This document shows positions 25,235-34,500 of a stretch of 64,000 bases of DNA, piece by piece (within the stretch, counting starts at the first letter, position 1; every line of letters starts with the position of its first letter). A program made the translations under genes and the position numbers. The notes under the pieces are model-generated. The model saw nothing but the letters and a program-made list of their open reading frames with translations, had not been told where the DNA came from and searched no databases. The stretch is from Hippophae tibetana (taxonomy: Eukaryota; Streptophyta; Magnoliopsida; Rosales; Elaeagnaceae): NCBI GenBank assembly GCA_037013495.1, contig CM072801.1, positions 83,375,816 through 83,439,815 on the forward strand. The letters are read 5' to 3'.

Positions 25235-27109
25235 CTATGCTGGATTTTCTTGCATATCCAGAACCACAAAGTCAACAGGTATTATCAGTTTGTCTACCTG
25301 TACCAAAACATCCTCAACTATTCCCTCTGGATATTTAAGAGATCTATCTGCAAGTTGAAGGGACATAGTTGTGGGTTTTAAATCCCCTAGATTGAGTTGT
25401 AAGAATATAGAGTAGGGCATCAAATTTATACTAGCACCTAAATCAAGCATTGCTTTAGCAACCTTCCTATCCCCCATAGTTATGTTTATAATAAAACTTC
25501 CAGGGTCTTTCAACTTAGGGGGTAGTTTGTGCTGAAGTACAGCGCTAGAAATTTCTGATACTACTACTCGTTCATTCAGTTCATACCTCCTTTTCTTAGT
25601 GTTTAACTCTTTGAAAAACTTGGCATATGAGGGTACATTCATGATCACTTCTAATAATGGTAAATTGATATTTACTTTAGAGAGCATATTAAAAAGATCA
25701 TTGAATTGCTTATCTTGTTTGGATTCTTTCAACCGGTGGGGAAAAGGTACTTGTATCTGGTGTGGTTCTGTTGTCTTTTGAATTTTGGGGGTGTCAGATG
25801 ACCCCCCAATGAGTTTTTCAGAAGGCTTGTTAAGTTTAACACTTGTTTCTCCTTTTTGCGAGATTAGAGTATCGCCTTCTTTGTTACCTGAACTACAAGG
25901 TAGATTGTTAGAGATTTCAGGTAAACTGGTATTGACTACCTTACCACTTCGAAGGGTTCTAACATCCTTTGCTTGTTCTGGTTGACTGGGCAACTTTCCT
26001 GGTTCTTTCTTTTGCATTTGTTCAGCCAGTTGCCCAACTTTAGATTCAATTCTTTTAACCGAAGCCTCCATGGTGTTCAACCTTTGATTAGTCATCAATT
26101 GGTTGTCACGACTAACTTGAATAAAAGCATTCAAGCTATCTTCTAAGGTTGGTTTAAAAGATTGGCTTGGTGGGTAAGGGTGGTTGTTATCCGACCTTAG
26201 TGTTGGATATTGGGTGTAGGCTGGGTGATTATAGGTGTTTGGATGATACCTTTGAAAAGATTGGACTTCCTCTATGGCATCGACACTAGAATCACAAGTA
26301 TTTGAACAATTATGAGTACCATGCCCAATTGAACAACACACTTCACATACCTCTTGATTTGAAATTTGGTGGGAAGTGAGGAATTTCATTTGTTTAGTCA
26401 ATTCAGCAAGTTGCAAGGTTATCTCATTATCAGAGCCGACTTCATTGACCTTTGCTTTCCTTCTCCCACCTCTTTGTTGGGAATTAGAACCCAATAGCTC
26501 ATAGAGATTATAGGTTTCCTCTGCGGTCTTTTCTCCTACAGCACCTCCAGCAGCATTATCAACTATGTATTGACTCTGTAGTGTCAATCCATCATAAAAG
26601 AATTGGTTTTGTAGCTGTAAGGGAAAGCTATGATTTTGACATTGAATGAAAAGGAGTTTGAATCGTTCCCAAGCTTCATGAAAGGGCTCTTCATACATTT
26701 GAGAAAATGTTGCTATCTTTGTTCTTAGATCAACAGTCTTTTGATGGGAATAGAACCTACCCATAAAAATTTCATAGACTGTCTCCCAAGTTTTAAGAGA
26801 ACCTGACTGTAGAGTAATGAACCATGACCAAGCTTTATCTTTGAGAGTGTAAGGAAAACACCTCATCCTAAGTTGATCTTCATTAATTGCATGTAGTGGA
26901 AAGGTTTGGACAATAGCATAGAATTCTCGAATGAAATGCAAAGGGTCTTCATTAGGGATACCGTAAAAGGAAGGCAACAAAGAATAATGAATCTTTTTCA
27001 ATTCATAATTCCTTGCAGCCTCTTGTAATTGGATACCGGAAGTTACATTGCCAATGATTGGCATTGTATATTCTTTCATCTTTTTCCGCCTATCTTCAGC
27101 ATCTCCCAT
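25235..27109 (-). CDS. gag: gag2-protease: capsid/nucleocapsid plus aspartic protease, ends at in-frame TAG
   Basis: 624 codons from ATG at 27109. The N-terminal 210 residues hold the Athila-type Gag core (QLRMRCFPYTLKDKA at 79-93; EPFHEAWERFK at 141-151). A canonical zinc knuckle follows, C255-x2-C258-x4-H263-x4-C268, then a predicted coiled coil (about 340-370), a basic/polar linker and an aspartic protease with the active-site motif DLGAS at 556-560. The frame stops at TAG 25237-25235 inside the protease, before the LGRPF strand that opens the next frame, and both are in register. Stops used for programmed readthrough usually separate Gag from protease, so one inside protease looks like a nonsense mutation. 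Translation through it would give one Gag-Pol of about 1,723 residues. It is the partner of pol, and its N-terminal Gag is paralogous to the upstream gag1. Confidence 0.93.
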   Translation of the reverse strand: MGDAEDRRKKMKEYTMPIIGNVTSGIQLQEAARNYELKKIHYSLLPSFYGIPNEDPLHFIREFYAIVQTFPLHAINEDQLRMRCFPYTLKDKAWSWFITLQSGSLKTWETVYEIFMGRFYSHQKTVDLRTKIATFSQMYEEPFHEAWERFKLLFIQCQNHSFPLQLQNQFFYDGLTLQSQYIVDNAAGGAVGEKTAEETYNLYELLGSNSQQRGGRRKAKVNEVGSDNEITLQLAELTKQMKFLTSHQISNQEVCEVCCSIGHGTHNCSNTCDSSVDAIEEVQSFQRYHPNTYNHPAYTQYPTLRSDNNHPYPPSQSFKPTLEDSLNAFIQVSRDNQLMTNQRLNTMEASVKRIESKVGQLAEQMQKKEPGKLPSQPEQAKDVRTLRSGKVVNTSLPEISNNLPCSSGNKEGDTLISQKGETSVKLNKPSEKLIGGSSDTPKIQKTTEPHQIQVPFPHRLKESKQDKQFNDLFNMLSKVNINLPLLEVIMNVPSYAKFFKELNTKKRRYELNERVVVSEISSAVLQHKLPPKLKDPGSFIINITMGDRKVAKAMLDLGASINLMPYSIFLQLNLGDLKPTTMSLQLADRSLKYPEGIVEDVLVQVDKLIIPVDFVVLDMQENPA

Positions 27110-27457
27110 GGTTGTTTGTAGATGAAAATGATCCTCCTCCTATTGTGTATCAACATTTTGCTTTTAGTAGATATCTCTAAGAAATATTTATAACTTGATA
27201 AAACGTAAAAGCAAAAAGTGCAAGGAACCTAATTTTTTTTTTTTTTAAATTTAAGCGAATGGACAGAATTTTTGAAACAAACGAATTTTATTTCATCTGA
27301 ATTTTTATTACACGCAAACTAAAACAAAGGAAAATACAATAATGGGTGACCTCCCATACAGGACTAAAATTTATCGTCTTCTAGTAAGACGTTGCTTGGA
27401 GATTGCAGAATGAAAAACTCAATGTCTCCTCTTCATTGAATTCATTTAAGTATCAAA
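27110..27457 (-). other. Spacer between gag1 and gag2
   Basis: About 350 bp without an ORF. On the minus strand, just after gag1, it repeats the noncoding block also found after pol (a 'tgcctcccat'-like segment plus a CGTCTT/AAGACG hairpin near 27341-27391). It then has a T-rich tract near 27232-27246 (plus strand) and the leader of gag2. The stretch at 27390-27440 also resembles sequence in insertion A (about 36060-36110). Confidence 0.75.
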
Positions 27458-28795
27458 TTAGTCTTTGCCTTTTTGCAAATGTTCAACTAACTGTTCAACT
27501 TGAACTTCCACCTTTTTGATAGAAGCTTCCACAGAGTCCAACCGTTGATTGGTTTTAGATTGGTTATCCCTACAGACTTGAATAAAAGAATTCAAGTTGT
27601 CCTCCATAGTTGGTTTATTGGGAATGCTTCTTGGAATAGGTGGGTGGAATTGCTGGCCTGCCTGGTTTGAGCTTTGAGTGAAAGGAGGGTTGTTTTGCCT
27701 CCAAGAGAAATTTGGATGACTTCTCCACCCAGGATTATAGGTATTTGAATTGGGATCAAACCTGGGTCTCTGTTGATATGCTCCCAACACATTGACCTGT
27801 TCAGGTCCAGTTGTTTCTCCTTGATATGGACAGGCTTCAGTACCATGTCCCATGTTGCTATACAAACCATATTGATCATTATTGGTGTTGGTTTGTGTAG
27901 CGAGAAGGGCAACTTGCTTAGTCAGTTGAACAAGTTGTTGTTGAACTTCATTACTGGAGCCGATTTCATGAACTCCAGCTTCTCTCACTCGGGAGCTTTT
28001 CTGTTGGGAATTAGCACCCAACATCTCAAAGAGGTTATACGTCTCTGAGGCAGTTTTTTCTCCTATTGCTCCTCCTGCAGCGTTGTCGACAATGAACTGA
28101 CATTGTTGTGTAAGTCCATCGTAAAAGAATTGGTTCTGCAACTGCAGGGGAAAGCTATGATGGGGACACTGAGTGAGAAACATCTTGAACCTATCCCAAG
28201 CTTCATGGAATGGTTCTCTATCCATCTGAGAGAAAGTAGCAATCTTTCCTCTCAACTCTGATGTTTTTTGATGGGAATAGAATTTTCCCATGAATTTATT
28301 GTAAATGTTACCCCATGTCATCAGAGAACCTGGGGGAAGTGACATCAACCAAGCTTTGGCCTTATCCTTTAGAGTGTAGGGAAAACATCTCATCCTAAGT
28401 TGATCCTCGTTTAGAATACCGAGGGGGAATGTTTGGACCGTAGCATAGAAATCTCTCATAAAGGAAAGAGAATCTTCATTAGGTAACCCATAAAAGGAAG
28501 GAAGCATAGAAAAATGAATATTTTTAAGGTCGTAATTCCGAGCAGCCTCCCCCAACTGGATAGCGGCAGTTGCCGTGCCTATTACCGGTCTTGCAAACTC
28601 CTTCATCGTGGTTTCCCTAATATGTTGGTTTTCCTCCATTTCTTTTGGTTCTAGTAAAGGATTAAGACTTGGTTCTATGTTTGGCTCAAAAACAGGTTGA
28701 TGGGTAGAATCCAGTTTTGTTGACACTTGTTTAAATTTATGAAATTTATTTACATATGGTGTAAGAGGGTTTCCTAAGGATCTCCTACCACGCAT
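27458..28795 (-). CDS. gag1: second, stand-alone Gag upstream of gag2
   Basis: 445 codons from ATG at 28795, the first large frame after the primer-binding site. Residues 64-265 align without gaps to residues 11-212 of gag2 at roughly 70% identity by eye, including QLRMRCFPYTLKDKAKAW and the EPFHEAW region. The zinc-knuckle position keeps H317 and C322, but both leading cysteines are tyrosine (Y309, Y312; TAT codons). The C-terminal heptad-like segment (about 397-441) matches the coiled coil of gag2, and the protein stops just after it, so it has no protease. A 50-residue N-terminal extension has no match in gag2. It could be a structural capsid subunit made in excess of Gag-Pol, or a gag captured from a gag-only relative. 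The frame is fully open, which suggests recent function or youth. Its promoter would be the 5' LTR. Confidence 0.9.
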   Translation of the reverse strand: MRGRRSLGNPLTPYVNKFHKFKQVSTKLDSTHQPVFEPNIEPSLNPLLEPKEMEENQHIRETTMKEFARPVIGTATAAIQLGEAARNYDLKNIHFSMLPSFYGLPNEDSLSFMRDFYATVQTFPLGILNEDQLRMRCFPYTLKDKAKAWLMSLPPGSLMTWGNIYNKFMGKFYSHQKTSELRGKIATFSQMDREPFHEAWDRFKMFLTQCPHHSFPLQLQNQFFYDGLTQQCQFIVDNAAGGAIGEKTASETYNLFEMLGANSQQKSSRVREAGVHEIGSSNEVQQQLVQLTKQVALLATQTNTNNDQYGLYSNMGHGTEACPYQGETTGPEQVNVLGAYQQRPRFDPNSNTYNPGWRSHPNFSWRQNNPPFTQSSNQAGQQFHPPIPRSIPNKPTMEDNLNSFIQVCRDNQSKTNQRLDSVEASIKKVEVQVEQLVEHLQKGKD

Positions 28796-29503
28796 AGACT
28801 ATTGTAAACGTAAATTTAAAAACTCCTGTCAACAAAATAAAAAATTTAGAAAAAATTTACATGTTATTTAATACAAAGCACTAAACAAAACTAGTTAAAC
28901 CCTAAAAAAAAAAATTTATTTTATTTTTTTATTTTTTGTAACATAATTAGTATTAACCAAGAGTGCTCCCAGGAAAGAATGGTGGTGCAAACGGCACCTT
29001 AAATACCATTCTCCTAGCCAGAGCAACGTTCCCAGGAAAGACTAGTGGCACAAAGGCTTCCAAGAACTAGTCTCCTATACAGAACTCCCTTAGATTTTTA
29101 CTTTTCATGTTATTTAGTTAATTAGGTATAAATTCACGTATTAGGGCGCCATTTTTTTTTTTATGAACGGTAATTTTATTTTACTATTCACGCTATATTA
29201 TTTCTTATTAACTTAAAATTTTTTGAATTTTGAATTTTAATTTTTTTTTTATTTATTTATTTATTATTTTTTTTTTTTACTATTCATGAACGGTAAAAAA
29301 AAATTTTTATTTCAAATTTCAAATTTCTAAATTATTTTACAATAAAAAAAAATTATTATTATATTTTTTTTATTTTTTTATTTTTTTATTTTTATTTTTA
29401 TTTATTATGAATTTTGAAATTTGATTATTGTTAAAATATCACAATTATTTACAGCACAAAAATGTTTTTAAAATTTTGATAAATAATTTAAAAACGCTAT
29501 TCT
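28796..29503 (-). other. 5' untranslated leader
   Basis: About 700 bp between the primer-binding site and gag1, strongly AT-rich with long T and A runs. It holds two copies of an ACTATTCATGAACGGTAA-like motif (around 29162 and 29280) and a conserved stretch (28955-29095, containing 'gagtgctcccaggaaag') that is retained in insertions A and B. The latter is a candidate packaging/dimerisation region. No ORF is seen. Confidence 0.75.
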
Positions 29504-29522
29504 TTCCCCGACAACGGCGCCA
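29504..29522 (-). other. Primer-binding site, tRNA-Asp type
   Basis: On the minus strand it begins TGGCGCCGTTGTCGGGGA, complementary to the 3' end of plant tRNA-Asp (ending ...GGCAACGGCGCCA) with one or two mismatches. It lies six bases inside the 5' LTR. tRNA-Asp priming is characteristic of Athila elements. Confidence 0.88.
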
Positions 29523-30934
29523 AAAACTTGATGAACGAAAACCGGCATCGCCGATTCCCGCAAATACTTTGGTTTTAATATTTATAAAACTCTCGCAAGT
29601 GCACGAATCATTTCGAAGAAAATGATAAGTATACTCCCAAGGTCGATCTAAGGAAGGAATGTATGTGGTTTTTAATTTATTATTCAAACTTTTAAAAACG
29701 AAATTAAATCCTAAACATCCTGTCACGATAGTTTGGTTTTTGTGTTCCTAATCTAATAACATAAAATAAACATATATACAGATTAATTAAATATAATCTA
29801 ATAACATAAAAATAAACACAGATACAAATTCAATAAATAATTATCTAAAAATAAACATATATACGGATTCAATAAATATTCATGCAAATTTTTATCATTT
29901 ATATTAGCGGAGTATTTATGGATATAATAACTAAATTAATTATGCTTGCTCATATTAACTAGGTTATTAAAGATATAAATTGATATTTTATTGATTCTCT
30001 CTTTTTTATATAAATACCACCTTTGGTGGGGTTAGATATTCTTTGTTAACTAAACAAATCAATTAACACCTATGGGTGGGGTTGATAACTAATATGCTTA
30101 ATTAAATTAATTCCTTTTTCTAAGAGATTGAAAATGAACCATTTAAATGCCACCTTTGGTGGGGTTAGACAATTTAAACATTATTCAAGGTGTCCAAATT
30201 AAACTTAAGAATTTAATTATCCGAGTACTAACTTTCAAGTTTTAAAACCACTATTGAAAACATGTTGTCAATACATTTTCACATAATAATTCTTATAAAA
30301 ACTTTTGAAATAGAGTTTCACTCTAACTACCGGGCGATTGTACCAACAAATAAAAGAGCACTACTCTAAATTAGACCGGATAACTAAACCTTAAAATCTA
30401 ATTTTCGGGTTTAAGTTTGTAATGAAAAATAATATATTTCTCTCTAACATTCTTAATATAAAATCTTGAATAAAAACAAAGTCAATTCATTTTAAAGATT
30501 TTTGCCTATTTAATATTTCGCAAGCATAACAACGTCGTTATTACATCATTTTTACTAAACAGCTAGCATAGTTAAATTTAACCACAGACAAGTTGAATAT
30601 AACATGTAAGAATAAAGCATAAAAATAACTGTAAAGAAAATAAAATCCTTACAGAACTTTGACGCTATTCCCGTAGCTAGAAAACCTCCGAGCGGAATTT
30701 GCACTTCCATATATTGAATCAAAAATCTAAATTATTACAAAAACATTACAAGTTCCTCTCAAGAAGAGAAGAACTCTAAACCTAAGAGAATTGAACTAAA
30801 AAACTAAGAGAAAAACTAAGAAAAGCTTAGAAACTTAGAAAGAAACTAAGAGAAACTAAAAACTAAGAAATGAGAGAAAGAAAGAAGAGAGAAGTGAGTT
30901 TTGAAGGTGTGTTTTGAAGTGAAGGGAAGGGGGG

Positions 30935-30942
30935 TATTTATA
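30935..30942 (-). promoter_or_regulatory. TATA box of 5' LTR
   Basis: TATAAATA on the minus strand in a C-rich context (cctcacc upstream, ccccctt downstream), a strong match to plant TATA boxes. Transcription would start about 30 bases on, near 30905. It is conserved in the other LTRs at 19444-19451, 51318-51325 and 53674-53681. Confidence 0.8.
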
Positions 30943-31033
30943 GGTGAGGATGGAGAGAAAAAATGAGTAAAAAAATGTTAAAAAAAATATTAAAAAATGT
31001 AAAAACGCGTATTGGAATTGCTGATGTCATCAA

Positions 31034-31070
31034 TGACGTCAGCATGACGTCACAGGGGCGGCTGCACGTG
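31034..31070 (-). promoter_or_regulatory. bZIP-type sites: two TGACGTCA palindromes and a G-box
   Basis: TGACGTCA occurs at 31034-31041 and 31045-31052, and CACGTG at 31065-31070, about 100-135 bp upstream of the TATA box. TGACG cores are the target of plant TGA/bZIP factors (as-1-like), and the G-box is the target of bZIP/bHLH factors. The left LTR has one TGACGTCA because of a C/T difference. Activity is inferred. Confidence 0.65.
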
Positions 31071-31097
31071 AAAAATGGGGCGAAAACGCGTTGGGCG

Positions 31098-31258
31098 CGC
31101 GGAGGGGGGCTGCTGGGGCGCTGCGCGCGCGCGCTGGGGCTGTCGCTGCGCGCAGCTCGGCGCGCGTGAACAGTGCCAGCGCGCACGGGCGCGCGCGGAA
31201 TGGGGCGCTGGGGCGCGCGCGGCTGGGCGCTGGGGCGCTGGGCTGCGGCGCGCAATTT
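31098..31258. repeat. GC-rich hypervariable block of right LTR
   Basis: GC-rich counterpart of 19600-19736, longer by about 20 bp and rearranged internally (a GCGCGCGCGC run near 31125 and a segment around 31140-31175 not matched in the left LTR). It lies in U3 upstream of the bZIP sites. It is dense in CpG, so a likely methylation target. Confidence 0.8.
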
Positions 31259-31552
31259 CCGTCTTTTTGACATTTTTGACCTTTTCGACCCATTTCGTCC
31301 GATTTTTCCATGTTTGTTGACCTTTTCTCACTTATTTGTTGATATATTTGTGATGTATTGCTTCAAATATTCCTCTTTGAGTCTTTACATTGCGTTTTTA
31401 AGCCAAAATACCTGAAAAACAATAAAAATACCCTTGATTCCGAAAAAGACAAATTTATATAAAGATATGATAAAACATATAAATATATGTATTTTTAATC
31501 AATTAAGGTTCATAAAATCATGGTTATTTTAGTGCTTTTTGAGCACTCATCA

Positions 31553-34500
31553 GGTTGGCCTTGGAAGCTAACCTAATTTCTGTACCCAAATTCCATCGTT
31601 TACATAACTTATCGAGGGTTTTCGTATTTTGTCATAAATTTACGGGTTACTTACTTTTGAATTGATTCAATAGAGCTGTAAATTAGATATTGGTTCCGAT
31701 AAACGTTTCTTTATTTATTTGGTCAATAAATCTCTATTCTTCCTAAAAATATATGGGAGCAGAAAAAGAGAGGGGCTAGTGTTCATATTTTCATAAATAA
31801 CAAAACATTTGATGAATAAGACTTCCAACATCAAATGACCATTACATTTGACTGTGGTATCGTACCAACTATTATAATATATCAAATGGAAGCTCGCCTC
31901 GATCCACACAATAATTGTTGCCCTCGCAATGGAACCTGGTTTCTCTACACAAATTCCATCTTTACATCACTTAAAGAAGGTTTTAATTTTTTGTTGCTAA
32001 TTTCTATTTTACTTAATTTCGATTTTATTCAATAGAGTAGTAAAGGAGATATTGGTATCGACTAAATTTTTTTTTATGTGGTTAATAAAACTCTTTTCTT
32101 CCAAACAAAAAATAAGAGAAGAGAAACAAAAAGGGGCTACTATTCATATTCTAAAAAATGACAATACATTTGTGAATCACACTTCTAAAATTAAACGACC
32201 ATGACTTTTGACTGAGGTATCGTAACAACTATTATAATATATCAAATCGAAGATCGTATCGATTAACACAATTAGTGTTGGCATTGCAAGGTAACTTAAT
32301 TTCTCTACCCAAATTCCATCATTTACATAACTAATCGAGGGTTTTAAGATTTTGTGGTAAATTTCTGTTTTAGTTACTTTATATTTGATTAAATAGAGTT
32401 GTAAAAGAGATATCGGTTCGACAAAGGTTCCTTTATTTATGTGGTCAATAAATCTCTATTCTTCCTAAAAAATAATGGGAGCAGAAAAAGAAAGGGGCTA
32501 GTGTTCATATTTTCAAAAATAACAAACCATTTCATGAATTAGACTTCCAACATCAAATGACCATACCTTTTGACTGGGGTATCGTAACGATTATTATAAT
32601 ATATCAAATCGAATCTCATCTCGATCCACACAATAATTGTTGGCCTCGCAAAGGAACCTGATTTCTGTACACAAATTCCATCGGTTACATCACTTAAAGA
32701 GGGTTTTAATTTTTTGTTGCTAATTTCCGTTTAACTTAATTTCGATTTTATTCAATAGAGCAGTAAAGGAGATATTGGTGCCGGCCAAGGTTTGTTTATT
32801 TATGTGATAAATATATCTCTTATCTTCCAAAAGAAAAATAAGAGAAGGGAAACAGAAAGGGGCAACTATTCATATTCTAAAAAATGACAAAACATTTGGT
32901 GAATCACACTTCAAACATTAAACGGTCATAATTTTTGACTGGTGCATCTTATCGACTATTATAATATATCGAATCGAAGATCGTATCGATTCACACAATT
33001 AGGGTTGGCCTTGCAAGCTAACCTGTTTTCTGTACCCAAATTCCATCGTTCACATAACGTATCGAGGGTTTTCGTATTTTGTCATAAATTTCCGGTTTAC
33101 TTACTTTCGAATTGATTCAATAGAGCTGTAAATGAGATATTGGTTCCGATAATGGTTTCTTTATTTATTTGGTCAATAAATCTCTATTCTTCCTAAAAAA
33201 AATATGGGAGTAGAAAAAGAAAGGGGCTAGTGTTCATATTTTCAAAAATAACAAAACATTTGATGAATCAGACTTCCAACATCAAATGAAAATTACATTT
33301 AAATGTGGTATCGTAACGAGTACTATAATATATCAAATCGAAGTTCGCCTCGATCAACACAATAATTGTTGCCCACGCAATGGAACCTGGTTTCTCTGCA
33401 CAAATTCCATCTTTACATCACTTAAAGGGGGTTTTAATTTTTTGTTGCTAATTTCCGTTTTACTTAATTTCGATTTTATACAATAGAGCAGTAAAGGAGA
33501 TATTGGTATCGACTAAGGTTTTTTTTATTTATCTGGTTAATAAAACTCTTATCTTCCAAACGAAAAGTAAGGGAAGAAAAACAAAAAGGGGCTACTATTC
33601 ATATTCTTAAAAATGACAATACATTTGTGAATCACACTTCAAACATCAAACGACCATAACTTTTGACTGAGGTATCATAACGACTATTATAATATATCAA
33701 ATCGAAGATCGTATCGATTAACACAATTAGTTTTGTCATTGCAAGGTAACTTAATTTCTGTACGCAAATTCCATCGTTTACATAACTAATCGAGGGTTTT
33801 AGGATTTTGTGGTAAATTTCCGTTTTAGTTACTTTCGATATGATTAAATAGAGCTGTAAAAGAGATATCGGTTCGACAAAGGTTCCTTCATTTATGTGGT
33901 CAATAAATTTCTATTCTTCCTAAAAAAAATATGGGAGCAGAAAAAGAAAGGGGAGTGTTCATATTTTCCAAAATAACAAAACATTTCATTAATTAGACTT
34001 CCAACATCAAATGACCATAACTTTTGACTGGGGTATCGTAACGATTATTATAATATATCAAATCGAAGCTCGTCTCGATCCACACAATAATTGTTGGCCT
34101 CGCAATGAACCTGATTTCTGTACACAAATTCCATAGGTTACATCACTTAAAGAGGGTTTTAATTTTTTGTTGCTAATTTCCGTTTAACTTAATTTCGATT
34201 TTATTCAATAGAGCAGTAAAGGAGATATTGGTGCCGGCCAAGGTTTGTTTATTTATGTGATAAATATATCTCTTATCTTCCAAAAGAAAAATAAGAGAAG
34301 GGAAACAGAAAGGGGCAACTATTCATATTCTAAAAAATGACAAAACATTTGGTGAATCACACTTCAAACATAAAACGGTCATAACTTTTGACTGGTGCAT
34401 CTTATCGACTATTATAATATATCGAATCGAAGATCGTATCGATTCACACAATTAGGGTTGTCCTTGCAAGCTAACCTATTTTCTGTACCCAAATTCCATC

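Larger units (their letters stand above)
18061..31552 (-). mobile_element. Athila-lineage Ty3/gypsy LTR retrotransposon, dual gag, nearly complete
   Basis: A 13.5-kb element in minus orientation. It has a 3' LTR at the left, a polypurine tract, about 1.9 kb of noncoding DNA, pol (RT, RNase H, integrase), gag-protease, a second upstream gag, an AT-rich leader, a tRNA-Asp-type primer-binding site and a 5' LTR at the right. The order PR-RT-RH-INT defines Ty3/gypsy; the gag and RT sequence style and the tRNA-Asp primer site point to Athila. The two LTRs align without gaps over about 1.5 kb with roughly three substitutions and show about six over roughly 1.8 kb outside the GC-rich block, so insertion is recent. 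No envelope-like frame is present. A single TAG interrupts protease, and the outer end of the left LTR plus the target-site duplication are missing. Confidence 0.95.
29529..31552 (-). repeat. 5' LTR (right), complete
   Basis: 2,024 bp, bounded by TGATG at 29529 and CATCA at 31552 (inverted termini). Satellite resumes at 31553. On the minus strand U3 runs from 31552 to the TATA region near 30940, with R/U5 from about 30905 to 29529. Very few differences from the left LTR outside the GC-rich block. Confidence 0.93.

Noticed and set aside
22628-25381. Plus-strand frames of 60-97 codons opposite pol and gag
   Set aside because: Shadows of the minus-strand coding frame, with low-complexity composition and no family resemblance.
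29504-29522. Possible tRNA-Asp gene fragment
   Set aside because: Only the 3' end complement is present, at the exact place expected of a primer-binding site; no cloverleaf surrounds it.
29445-29726. Minus-strand frame beginning MTGCLGFNFVFK across the LTR/leader boundary (also 18020, 37581 and 49930)
   Set aside because: It spans U5, the primer-binding site and leader or satellite, so its second half changes with context. It is a chance frame in the LTR.
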